From: Candidatus Egaibacter danicus
GTDB taxonomy: Bacteria; Pseudomonadota; Gammaproteobacteria; Burkholderiales; Burkholderiaceae
Direction: 5' to 3'
Length of the DNA: 15,194 nucleotides
Assembly (NCBI GenBank): GCA_011391115.1
Contig: JAABRC010000016.1
Coordinates: forward strand, 1-15,194
A program made the position numbers and the translations under genes. A model generated the notes under the pieces. The model searched no databases. It saw only the letters and a program-made list of their open reading frames with translations, and had not been told where the DNA came from. Positions within the stretch are counted from its first letter, which is position 1; each line of letters starts with the position of its first letter. Positions 1-7,516 of this stretch are shown here, piece after piece.

Positions 1-366
1 CCAATACCTCATCAAGCCATCCTGTTTGGCCTGCCCGGCAATCCCGTCGCGGTTATGGTGACTTTTCTGGCTTTTGTACGCCCAGCCCTGCTTCAGATGA
101 TGGGCTGCAAGGATGGCCCACCGCCACTGCTCAAGGCCCGCAGTGTCGAGGTCATCCGCAAGAAACCTGGCCGCACCGAATATCAAAGGGGCACTGTCAG
201 CATGGCGCCTGACGGCTCGCTACAGGTCAGGACCACGGGCAACCAGGGCTCCGGTGTACTGAGCTCCATGGTGCAGGCGAATGGCTTGATCGTATTACAT
301 CACCAGCAGACCAGCGTCAATGCTGGTGACGAAGTGGATGTCATGATGTTTGACGGTGTCATTTAG
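1..366 (+). CDS. moeA: Molybdopterin molybdenumtransferase MoeA, C-terminal part (5' end outside window)
   Basis: This is the last ~121 codons of a MoeA protein; the reading frame is open from base 1, so the start lies upstream of the window. MoeA inserts molybdate into adenylylated molybdopterin to finish the molybdenum cofactor in the cytoplasm. Visible evidence is the family signature FGLPGNPVAVMVTF right at the window edge (end of the MPT-binding domain), followed by the small beta-barrel domain IV, with the usual pattern of an R-rich strand, a G-S-G-V-L-S-S-M segment and a closing segment containing NAGDEVDVMMF. The TAG stop at 364-366 overlaps by 4 bases the TAA stop of the convergent gene on the other strand, so no terminator separates them. 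Family call is strong; the residue numbers of the full protein cannot be given. Confidence 0.93.
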   Translation, partial: PIPHQAILFGLPGNPVAVMVTFLAFVRPALLQMMGCKDGPPPLLKARSVEVIRKKPGRTEYQRGTVSMAPDGSLQVRTTGNQGSGVLSSMVQANGLIVLHHQQTSVNAGDEVDVMMFDGVI

Positions 367-1748
367 CCCTTGCCGATCACCCTGCGCACCTTGCCGCTGC
401 GACCACGGGTTAGCGGATGACCCAACTCGCCCTCCACACACATGGACGCCACGCCTTGCGCCTTGGCGTATGCCTTGAGTGCCATCCGGCTCCTGGCCAT
501 GGCGGCCTGCGCATCGGGATGCCTTGAGCCCAGACGCAAGGCCAGCGTGTGGTCGTCCTTCTGGCGCAGCTGAAAATCAAATACGCCGGCCTGGTCTTCC
601 AGGACCGTCGTTAACGCCAGAGGCAGCAGTGTCACACGTCGCCCCTGGCTGCCTGCCATCACCAATGCGTCATCCTGCCGGCCCTGAACGTCGAATGTGG
701 GCAAAGGTGATCCGCACCTGCAGTGTTCGCTATGGAGCGTGACCTGGTCCCCCAGGTCATAGCGGATCAGGGGCTGCACCGTATTGGCCAGATTCGTCAG
801 CAAGACGGTAAATGAGGGCTGGCCTGCCGGTACCGGACGATAACGCTCGTCCACCGGCTCCAGGATCACCCAGTCCGCGTTGATGTGCAGGTGCCCATCG
901 CCACACTCCCAACCCATGGCCAGAAACTCGGAAGCACCATAGCTGTTGCGAACCGTGCAAGCCAGCGTCTGCTGCACACGATCCCGTGTGGCTGCGCTCA
1001 GGCTCTCGCCGCCAGTCCAGACCTCCCTCGGCTTGATCTGAAGACGGCCACTTTGCGCTTCGTCAGCAAGGAGCGCAGCGGCGGTGGGGTAAGTAGCAAC
1101 GATGGTGGGGGCAAACTCATTCAGGCCCAGCACCAACTCATCCACAGACTGCAGGATGGAGAAGCTGCGTGTTGTCCCGGCCATCCACGGGTTGATTCGT
1201 CGCAAACGCTCCAGCGTCACGTAGCTGGCAAAGTGTCCATTCGTAGCGCCGACAAACGCTGTGCGTTCGGACAGATAAAGCGGGTCCAGGCAACGCGCCA
1301 GTGAACGGGGGTTGTTACGGCGCAAAGCCTCGAGTGAGTCGTACACCGCCATCGCTGCGGCATCCTGTACAAAGATGCCCGGTTCTCCGCTGGTGCCCGA
1401 ACTCTCCCAGACAACATATTTGTCAAGGTAGGCCTCCCCCACACGTAACGGGTCAGCCACAAATGCCCGAAGTTCCTGGAGTTTGAGACCTGGGTCAGTC
1501 ACCCAGTCTTCAAAACGCTGCATCAATTCACCACGTGTGATCACGGGAAGCGACGATAGCGGAGTCGATCCAGTCACACTGCCCGGCATGCGTTCACGAT
1601 ACAGGCGTGAGCCACGCTGCGCAGCCTGCAAGACCAGCGACAGACGCACAGACTGGCGTGCCACCACACCGGCAGACGTGCCGTGACCGGCCACCATCAC
1701 GTCCAAGGAAACGGCAGCCAGCCGAAGCGGATCAAAAACAGCACTCAT
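363..1748 (-). CDS. PaaK-like adenylate-forming enzyme (phenylacetate-CoA ligase / F390-synthetase-related family), substrate unknown
   Basis: A 461-residue member of the ANL superfamily, PaaK/COG1541 branch. Such enzymes activate a carboxylic acid (or another acceptor) as an adenylate using ATP. Visible motifs in order: the phosphate-binding loop SSGTSGEPG at about 116-124, WTGGES at 244-249, YGASE at 270-274, RYDLGD at 329-334, GRQDD at 356-360, and a C-terminal SGKVRRV that places a lysine where the catalytic lysine is expected. Cysteine/histidine-containing segments (near 282-288 and CRCG at 343-346) resemble those of other family members. The start is an ATG with a GGTGAG ribosome site 8 bases upstream. 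It lies 43 bases downstream of the nitroreductase gene on the same strand, so the two are probably co-transcribed. A true phenylacetate-CoA ligase is unlikely, because no paa genes are nearby. Family is secure, substrate is not known. Confidence 0.85.
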   Translation of the reverse strand: MSAVFDPLRLAAVSLDVMVAGHGTSAGVVARQSVRLSLVLQAAQRGSRLYRERMPGSVTGSTPLSSLPVITRGELMQRFEDWVTDPGLKLQELRAFVADPLRVGEAYLDKYVVWESSGTSGEPGIFVQDAAAMAVYDSLEALRRNNPRSLARCLDPLYLSERTAFVGATNGHFASYVTLERLRRINPWMAGTTRSFSILQSVDELVLGLNEFAPTIVATYPTAAALLADEAQSGRLQIKPREVWTGGESLSAATRDRVQQTLACTVRNSYGASEFLAMGWECGDGHLHINADWVILEPVDERYRPVPAGQPSFTVLLTNLANTVQPLIRYDLGDQVTLHSEHCRCGSPLPTFDVQGRQDDALVMAGSQGRRVTLLPLALTTVLEDQAGVFDFQLRQKDDHTLALRLGSRHPDAQAAMARSRMALKAYAKAQGVASMCVEGELGHPLTRGRSGKVRRVIGKG

Positions 1749-1791
1749 AGCACTGTCTCACCGTGGGGTTACCCGCCAGTAACCATGAATT

Positions 1792-2451
1792 TCACTGACC
1801 AACTCCACTCGAAGGTTGCCCAACGGTCTGCGCCAGCAGGATCTGATGATCCGCCTCAAGACCCATCGCCTGCGACAGGACCTGGCGGTCAATCCAGGCA
1901 CGAATGACCGTGGCCAGTCCGGCAGAAGCGCAGTAAAGGTAAACATTCTGGGCCATCGCGCCAGCCGCGGCGGAAGCGTACGACTCACGCTGAGCGGTGG
2001 GTACCAGCTTCATACGCGAGTGGTCAGCCACATAGATCAGTTCCATGGGCGCGCTGTCCACAAAATCCTGATAACCCGTGACACGGCGCACGTCGGTGGC
2101 GCTGACGAGATTCAGCACATGGCCGTGCGGGTCGTAGCGGTAAAGTCCTTCGGGCAGTGCGACGTAGACGTCCACTTCCTGTGAATTCATCGCGCTGGGC
2201 GCCGTGCGACCGCCCAACGCAGGCCGGTTGATGCCTGCGGCAGCCCAGAGCAGGTCCGAGATGGACTGCGCAACCAGCGGCGCTGGCTCAAACGCCCGCT
2301 GCGACTGACGTTTGTGCAAGGCTTGCATCAGCGGCAAACCGCCGTCGGTTTGCGCTGGTGGCAACTTGAGCGCAGATTGCGCATTGCCTTGCACGGGCTG
2401 GGGCTTGAGCTGGCCGATCAGTCCCAAGGCCATTTTGGTCAGCGTATTCAT
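1792..2451 (-). CDS. SagB/ThcOx-type nitroreductase-family flavoprotein
   Basis: A 219-residue FMN-dependent oxidoreductase of the nitroreductase fold, closest in motif pattern to the SagB/ThcOx branch. Evidence: the N-terminal FMN phosphate-binding segment KRQSQRAF (about 47-54), the GRTAPSAMNSQ loop (81-91, equivalent to the R-x-x-PSAG loop of SagB proteins), the long helix AAAGAMAQNVYLYCASAGLAT (161-181, split here only for reading), and a TVGQPSS segment near the C terminus. SagB proper oxidises thiazolines to thiazoles in peptide toxins, but no precursor peptide or cyclodehydratase is visible here, so that role should not be transferred. The ATG is preceded by GAGGAG at 5 bases, a strong ribosome site. 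It is the first gene of a leftward pair with the PaaK-like enzyme and is divergent from the PHA synthase across an FNR box. Substrate and physiological role are unknown. Confidence 0.82.
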   Translation of the reverse strand: MNTLTKMALGLIGQLKPQPVQGNAQSALKLPPAQTDGGLPLMQALHKRQSQRAFEPAPLVAQSISDLLWAAAGINRPALGGRTAPSAMNSQEVDVYVALPEGLYRYDPHGHVLNLVSATDVRRVTGYQDFVDSAPMELIYVADHSRMKLVPTAQRESYASAAAGAMAQNVYLYCASAGLATVIRAWIDRQVLSQAMGLEADHQILLAQTVGQPSSGVGQ

Positions 2452-2509
2452 GACTACTCCTCAATATGAACGATGTGCCCATGCTAGACAAACGTCCGCC
2501 AGGTGCTTT

Positions 2510-2537
2510 GCTATAAATCAAGTGTTCCACCTGTCAA
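2510..2537 (-). promoter_or_regulatory. Sigma-70-type promoter for the nitroreductase / PaaK-like pair
   Basis: On the minus strand a perfect -35 hexamer TTGACA (2532-2537) is followed after 16 bases by TATAGC (2510-2515, four of six matches to the -10 consensus). Transcription would start near 2503, giving a ~50-base leader before the nitroreductase ATG. The FNR box sits about 67 bases upstream of that start, a distance compatible with upstream (class I-like) action but not in ideal helical phase. Inferred from consensus matching only. Confidence 0.5.
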
Positions 2538-2563
2538 ATGCGGTCTGGTCAAGCCAACATCCG

Positions 2564-2577
2564 TTGATTTGAATCAA
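2564..2577. promoter_or_regulatory. FNR/Anr box, perfect dyad TTGAT-N4-ATCAA
   Basis: The sequence TTGATTTGAATCAA matches every defined position of the FNR/Anr consensus TTGAT-N4-ATCAA, and the dyad extends one more base pair on each side (2563-2578). Its centre, 2570.5, is 41.5 bases upstream of 2612. A CACAAT -10 element at 2600-2605 fits a start there, which is classic class II FNR geometry for the rightward PHA synthase gene. A second candidate -10, TATAAA at 2619-2624, would put the site near -60.5, which is class I geometry. FNR-type regulators bind such sites as dimers when oxygen is low. The site also lies upstream of the leftward nitroreductase promoter, so it may control both directions. 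Confidence 0.75.
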
Positions 2578-2598
2578 CCTGCGATGCGCCACCGCTTT

Positions 2599-2624
2599 GC
2601 ACAATGAAATTTTGTGCGTATAAA
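2599..2624 (+). promoter_or_regulatory. Core promoter of the PHA synthase gene with an embedded 6-bp inverted repeat
   Basis: This stretch holds two -10 candidates for rightward transcription: CACAAT (2600-2605), spaced correctly from the FNR box for class II activation, and TATAAA (2619-2624), with a weak TTGCAC -35 at 2597-2602 and a 16-base spacer. It also holds the perfect inverted repeat GCACAA-N7-TTGTGC (2599-2604 with 2612-2617), which lies on the core promoter and could be a repressor site. Either promoter places transcription start at or after about 2612, downstream of the in-frame ATG at 2604, and so argues for translation from 2634. Confidence 0.45.
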
Positions 2625-2633
2625 AATCCGACC

Positions 2634-4400
2634 ATGAAAAAGCCACCGTCATCACCCTCAGCGGACGTATCCAGGACTGGCGAATCTGCCACAGAAAAAC
2701 TTGACCGCTTGCTTCACGCAGCAGGGGCACCATTCACAGGCGGTTTGTCACCCGTTTCACTATCACTGGCTTTGGCCGATTGGGCTTGGCATCTGGGTAT
2801 ATCTCCGGGTCGTCAGATGGAGTTGGCAGCGTTGGCGGTACGCCTGGCCAAAGATACGATGAATATGCGGGACGGCATTGAGGACGGAGAAGGTGCTGCC
2901 GACGATGATCCGCGTTTTCGGCACGAAGCATGGGCCGCATGGCCCTTCAGTCAGTTGCGTACCGGGTTTCGCAATGCAGAGGCTTTCTGGCGTGAGGCTG
3001 CGCACGTGCCAGGCATGACTGCACATCATGATGCCTTGACGCAATTTTTCGCCAAGCAGATTTTGGGCATGATGGCGCCCGCCAACTGGCTGGCCAGCAA
3101 TCCCGTGGTGCTACGCGATGCCATGGAGACGCATGGTTCACACTTACTCAAGGGTGCGCAGAATTGGCTGACTGACGTGTCAGGTGTGCCGAACCCTGAA
3201 GTTACCAGCCTGCCCAACCGCTTTGTGGTGGGGCGCGATGTAGCGACAACACCCGGAAAAGTCGTCTACCGAAACCGGTTGATTGAGCTGATCCGATACG
3301 AGCCGCAGACCGCGAAGGTTCATCCGGAACCGGTATTCATGATCCCGTCGTGGATCATGAAGTTTTATATTCTCGACCTCTCACCCCACAACTCCATGGC
3401 ACGGTACCTGGTGGGCCAGGGGCATACGGTGTACATGCTGTCCTGGCGCAACCCCGATGCCAGCGACGCCGGGTTGACGATGGACGACTACCTGCACATG
3501 GGTGTTATGGATGCGCTGGAAGTGATCGGTCAGGAAAGCGGCAAAGGGGTTCCGGCACATGCCATGGGGTATTGCCTGGGTGGCACACTTTTGACCATTG
3601 CGGCGGCGGCGATGGCGCGCACTGGTGGTGTGGCCGGCACGCGGAACCTGCCAAACCTGAAAACCCTGACATTGCTGGCAGCGCAGACGGATTTTTCGGA
3701 GCCTGGCGAGTTGGGCCTGTTTATTGACGAAAGCCAGATCGGACTGCTGGACAACATCACCCGTGGCCAAGGCTACCTGAGCGGCAAGCAGATGGCAGGA
3801 TCCTTCCAGTTCCTGCACTCCCGCGATCTGATCTGGACACGGCGCATGCGCGAATACCTGATGGGGGAACGCGAGCAACCCAATGACCTGATGGCCTGGA
3901 ACGCTGATACAACGCGCATGCCCGCACGCATGCACCATGAATACCTGACATCACTGTACCTTCACAATGCTCTGGCAACCAGTAGCTACCGGGTAGAAGA
4001 CCACACCGTGTCATTGAGCGATATCCATCAGCCCGTATTCATGGTGGGGACACAGCGCGACCATATCTCGCCATGGCGCTCGGTGTACAAGTTGCACCAT
4101 CTGTGTGGAGCAGAAATCACATTCGTTCTGGCCAGCGGAGGCCACAACGCGGGCATCATTTCCGAGCCGGGTCACCCGCATCGCAGTTTTCAGAGCGCCA
4201 TACGTCCTGCATACGGCCCCTGGATGGAGCCCGAACAATGGGCCAGACAGGCAAAGACTCATGAAGGATCATGGTGGCCTGCCTGGCAACAGTGGCTGGC
4301 CAAGTCTTCGTCACCCCAAAAATTGGCACGTACAAAAACCGCCGGCCGCCCCCTGGGTGAAGCCCCTGGGGAGTACGTTCGGGTGCGTTACGCTGAATGA
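2634..4400 (+). CDS. phaC: Polyhydroxyalkanoate synthase, class I PhaC-like
   Basis: A ~588-residue PHA synthase, the enzyme that polymerises (R)-3-hydroxyacyl-CoA into storage polyester at the granule surface. An N-terminal PhaC_N region leads into an alpha/beta-hydrolase core with the lipase-like box GYCLGG (nucleophile Cys314), Asp476 in GTQRDHIS and His504 in SGGHNAG, completing the Cys-Asp-His triad. The segment KFYILDLSPHNS before the box and SWRNPD after it are typical of class I enzymes. Numbers use the ATG at 2634. An in-frame ATG at 2604 would add ten residues but overlaps the predicted promoter. Neither start has a clear Shine-Dalgarno. No phaA, phaB or phasin gene is adjacent, so this may be a second, oxygen-regulated PHA synthase rather than the main one. 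The stop overlaps the convergent RND pump gene by 13 bases. Confidence 0.9.
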   Translation: MKKPPSSPSADVSRTGESATEKLDRLLHAAGAPFTGGLSPVSLSLALADWAWHLGISPGRQMELAALAVRLAKDTMNMRDGIEDGEGAADDDPRFRHEAWAAWPFSQLRTGFRNAEAFWREAAHVPGMTAHHDALTQFFAKQILGMMAPANWLASNPVVLRDAMETHGSHLLKGAQNWLTDVSGVPNPEVTSLPNRFVVGRDVATTPGKVVYRNRLIELIRYEPQTAKVHPEPVFMIPSWIMKFYILDLSPHNSMARYLVGQGHTVYMLSWRNPDASDAGLTMDDYLHMGVMDALEVIGQESGKGVPAHAMGYCLGGTLLTIAAAAMARTGGVAGTRNLPNLKTLTLLAAQTDFSEPGELGLFIDESQIGLLDNITRGQGYLSGKQMAGSFQFLHSRDLIWTRRMREYLMGEREQPNDLMAWNADTTRMPARMHHEYLTSLYLHNALATSSYRVEDHTVSLSDIHQPVFMVGTQRDHISPWRSVYKLHHLCGAEITFVLASGGHNAGIISEPGHPHRSFQSAIRPAYGPWMEPEQWARQAKTHEGSWWPAWQQWLAKSSSPQKLARTKTAGRPLGEAPGEYVRVRYAE

Positions 4401-7400
4401 GCGGCTTCATGCACAGCGGGCTCACCCGCCGCGTCGTGGATATGGTCAACAACCACCGTCTTGATAGCACCCGGCGCATGTTTGCGTGCCAGTAATGTAT
4501 ACATCGTGGGCACAACAAAAATCGTCAGCAACGTGCCCAGGCTCATGCCACCCACAATCACCCAGCCAATCTGACGGCGACTCTCGGCGCCTGCACCGGT
4601 AGCCAGAGCTAGCGGAACCGCCCCCAACACCATGGCACCAGTGGTCATCATGATGGGACGCAAACGCTGCGTCGCCGACTGTTTGATAGCCTGCAAGGTG
4701 GTCAGTCCCTGTTCCCGCAGCTGATTGGCAAATTCCACGATCAAAATTCCGTGCTTGGTGATCAGGCCCACCAGGGTGATCAGGCCTATCTGACTGAAGA
4801 CGTTCAGCGTGCCGCCTGACCACTTCAGCGCCAGCAAGGCGCCAGCCATCGAGAGCGGAACGCTGAACAGAATGACAAACGGATCGACGAAGCTTTCGAA
4901 CTGCGCTGCCAGGACAAGGAAAATAAAGACCAGAGCCAACACAAAAACAAGGGACAGCGAATCGGAAGATTTCCGGAACTCCCGGCTGGAACCGTTCAGG
5001 TCAGTGGCATAGCCCGGCTTCAGTACTTTCCTGGCCGTTGCATCCATGAAGTCCAGCGCTTCACCCACCGAATAGTCGGCAGACAAATTCGCCGTGATGG
5101 ATGCCGAGCGCCGTTGTCCAAAGTGGTTGAGTTCGCGTGGCACCACCACTTCACGAATCTTGACCAGCGCTGACAGCGGAATCATCGACTCTCCTTTGCC
5201 GCGCACAAAGATTTTTTCGATGTCATCCGGCGTATCCCGCCCGGTAGGGTTGGTCTGCACAATCACATCGTATTGCTCCCCCTCGCGTTTGTAGCGCGTC
5301 ACGTTTCGGCCACCCAGCATCGTCTCCACGGCACGCGCAATCGCATCCACGCCTACCCCCATATCGGCGGCACGTTCACGGTCCACCTCCAGCTTGATCT
5401 CGGGCTTGTTCAGCCGCAAATCAGAATCGACCTGAACGAAACCCGGGTTTTTGGCCAATTCGTCCTGAAACGCACGCACCGCCTGGGCCAGATTCTGGTA
5501 ACTCTCAGACGTGATGATCACGAAATTGATAGGGCGTTGGGTGAAGCCCTGCCCCAACGATGGCGGGGTAATGGGAAAAGCCGTCACACCGGACAGGCTG
5601 GACACGCGTGGCGTCATCTCCCGGGCCATCTCCAGTGTGGTTTTCTTGCGCTCTTCCCAAGGCAGTGCCCGGAAGAAGATGTTGCCCTGGGCCACCGTCG
5701 GGTTGCCTACAGTGGCAAACACCCGATCAAATTCAGGGTAGTTCTGCCCGATTCGTTCAATCGCCAACGCGTACCGATTGGTGTAGTCCAGCGTCGCTCC
5801 ATCGGGACCGTTGATCTGTGCCACCACCACACCCCGATCTTCGATAGGAGACAGCTCGCGTTTGATGTCGGCTTGCGCCCAATAGGAAACGACGCCGCTG
5901 CCCACCATCACCAGCAGCACCAGCCACCGGTGTTTCAGCGTCCAGGACAGAACGTGCCCATACCCACGGGTGACAGCAACCAGCACGGCCTCCATCCCCC
6001 GGTCAAAGCGCGAGGGTTTGGGGTTGTGACGCAGCAGTACCGAAGACAACATCGGCGACAGCGTCAATGCGACAAGACCTGACACGACCACCGCACCAGC
6101 CAGTGCCAGTGCGAATTCCGTGAACAGGCGTCCGGTCCGGCCGGGCGCAAACGCCAGCGGTGCATAGACGGCTACCAGGGTCATGGTCATTGCGACAATC
6201 GCAAAACCCACCTCTCGGGCACCCTTGATGGCCGCCTGGAAAGGCGGCATGCCCTCTTCTATATGCCGGTAAATGTTTTCCAGCATGACAATGGCGTCAT
6301 CGACCACCAGACCAATCGCCAGCACCAGCGCCAGCAGTGTCAGCGTATTGATACTGAACCCGGCCAATGCCATCAATGCAAACGCGCCGATCAGGGCCAC
6401 TGGAATGGTAAGAAGCGGGATGATCGACGCGCGCAGTGTGCGCAAAAATACAAAGATCACCAAGGCCACCAGTACGGAGGCCTCAACAATGGTCTGGAAT
6501 ACTGCCTTGATCGACCGGTCGATGAACACGGAGTTGTCATTGGCAATTTCGACCTGGACCCCTGGTGGCAAGTCCTTTTGAACCTTGGTCAGCAACTGGC
6601 GCACGCCCGCTGACAAATCCAGCGGGTTTGCCGTGGCCTGACGAATCACCCCCAGCGCCACGGAATCGCGACCGTTCAGGCGAACACTGGAACGCTCATC
6701 CACCGGGCCCTGCTGCACACGCGCCACATCGGCAATGCGCACGGGCAGACCATTCACGGTACGGATCACAACCTGCGAGAATTCCTGCGGTCGCTGCAGG
6801 TCCGTTGCCGCCGTCACATTGAATTCGCGTTGCCTGCTCTCAATGCGTCCGGCAGGCACTTCCAGGTTGGAGCGCCTCAGGGCGTCCTCGAGGTCCTGAA
6901 TGGTCAGGCGATACGCCGCCAGCTTGTCAGGATCTACCCAGATTCGCATTGCGAACTTCCGTTCGCCAAACACGCTGACGTCAGCAGCACCTGGCGCTGT
7001 CTGCAGAACAGGTTTGACCAGCGAATTGGCCATTTCCGACAGTTGCAGCGAACTATGGGTATCGGAACTGAGCGTCAGAAAGATGACGGGAAAAGCATCG
7101 GCCTCCACCTTCGCAATGACAGGCTCATCAATGCCTTGGGGCAAACGCTGGCGTACACGCGAAACTTTGTCGCGTACATCCGCCGCAGCAGAATCAGCGT
7201 CGCGCGTCAGGGCGAACCGGATCGATATCTGGCTTCGCTCCTGCCGGCTGGATGACGTGATGACGTCCACACCCTCAATGCCAGCCAGCGAATCCTCCAG
7301 TACCTTCGTGACCTGCCCTTCAATGACTTCACTTGATGCACCACCGAACCGCGTCTGGACCGACACCACCGGCTCATCGATCTTGGGATACTCCCGTACG

Positions 7401-7498
7401 TTAAGCCGGTTGAATGAAACAGCACCAATCAGGACAATCAGCAACGACAGCACCGTGGCAAAGACGGGGCGACGGATGGACGTTTCAGCGAGTTGCAT
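4388..7498 (-). CDS. RND-family efflux pump inner-membrane permease (HAE1 type)
   Basis: A 1036-residue proton-driven efflux permease of the AcrB/MexB superfamily, full length for the family (about 1030-1050). It forms the inner-membrane trimer of a tripartite pump. Seen in the sequence: the N-terminal TM1 with SIRRPVFA at residues 7-14, the periplasmic porter domain opening with LNVREYPKIDEPVV, the TM4 acidic pair in GLVVDDAIVMLEN (Asp400, Asp401) and the TM10 lysine in LITKHGILIVEFANQL (Lys915), which together make the proton relay corresponding to Asp407/Asp408/Lys940 of AcrB. A Gly/Ala-rich TM11-12 follows, and the C-terminal tail ends in histidine/alanine-rich residues. It begins 18 bases after the adaptor gene, so the two are one operon. 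Substrates cannot be inferred. No TolC-type channel gene is next to it, so an outer-membrane partner must be encoded elsewhere. Confidence 0.95.
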   Translation of the reverse strand: MQLAETSIRRPVFATVLSLLIVLIGAVSFNRLNVREYPKIDEPVVSVQTRFGGASSEVIEGQVTKVLEDSLAGIEGVDVITSSSRQERSQISIRFALTRDADSAAADVRDKVSRVRQRLPQGIDEPVIAKVEADAFPVIFLTLSSDTHSSLQLSEMANSLVKPVLQTAPGAADVSVFGERKFAMRIWVDPDKLAAYRLTIQDLEDALRRSNLEVPAGRIESRQREFNVTAATDLQRPQEFSQVVIRTVNGLPVRIADVARVQQGPVDERSSVRLNGRDSVALGVIRQATANPLDLSAGVRQLLTKVQKDLPPGVQVEIANDNSVFIDRSIKAVFQTIVEASVLVALVIFVFLRTLRASIIPLLTIPVALIGAFALMALAGFSINTLTLLALVLAIGLVVDDAIVMLENIYRHIEEGMPPFQAAIKGAREVGFAIVAMTMTLVAVYAPLAFAPGRTGRLFTEFALALAGAVVVSGLVALTLSPMLSSVLLRHNPKPSRFDRGMEAVLVAVTRGYGHVLSWTLKHRWLVLLVMVGSGVVSYWAQADIKRELSPIEDRGVVVAQINGPDGATLDYTNRYALAIERIGQNYPEFDRVFATVGNPTVAQGNIFFRALPWEERKKTTLEMAREMTPRVSSLSGVTAFPITPPSLGQGFTQRPINFVIITSESYQNLAQAVRAFQDELAKNPGFVQVDSDLRLNKPEIKLEVDRERAADMGVGVDAIARAVETMLGGRNVTRYKREGEQYDVIVQTNPTGRDTPDDIEKIFVRGKGESMIPLSALVKIREVVVPRELNHFGQRRSASITANLSADYSVGEALDFMDATARKVLKPGYATDLNGSSREFRKSSDSLSLVFVLALVFIFLVLAAQFESFVDPFVILFSVPLSMAGALLALKWSGGTLNVFSQIGLITLVGLITKHGILIVEFANQLREQGLTTLQAIKQSATQRLRPIMMTTGAMVLGAVPLALATGAGAESRRQIGWVIVGGMSLGTLLTIFVVPTMYTLLARKHAPGAIKTVVVDHIHDAAGEPAVHEAAHSA

Positions 7499-7516
7499 GA
7501 TGAGGGTCCGGTTTGC

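Noticed and set aside
1792..2451. Azole-peptide (SagBCD-type) toxin biosynthesis
   Set aside because: Only the SagB-like flavoprotein is present. No cyclodehydratase, precursor peptide or exporter of that type was seen, so the toxin pathway was not called.
4350..4371. CCCCTGGG direct repeat near the end of the PHA synthase gene
   Set aside because: It lies inside coding sequence, has no T-tract and is explained by codon choice for Pro/Gly/Glu residues, so it is not counted as a terminator.
5273..6082. 269-codon open frame on the plus strand
   Set aside because: It lies antisense to the RND pump gene, whose protein is clearly conserved. The predicted product is rich in His, Gln and Arg with no recognisable domain, as expected of a shadow frame in GC-rich coding DNA.
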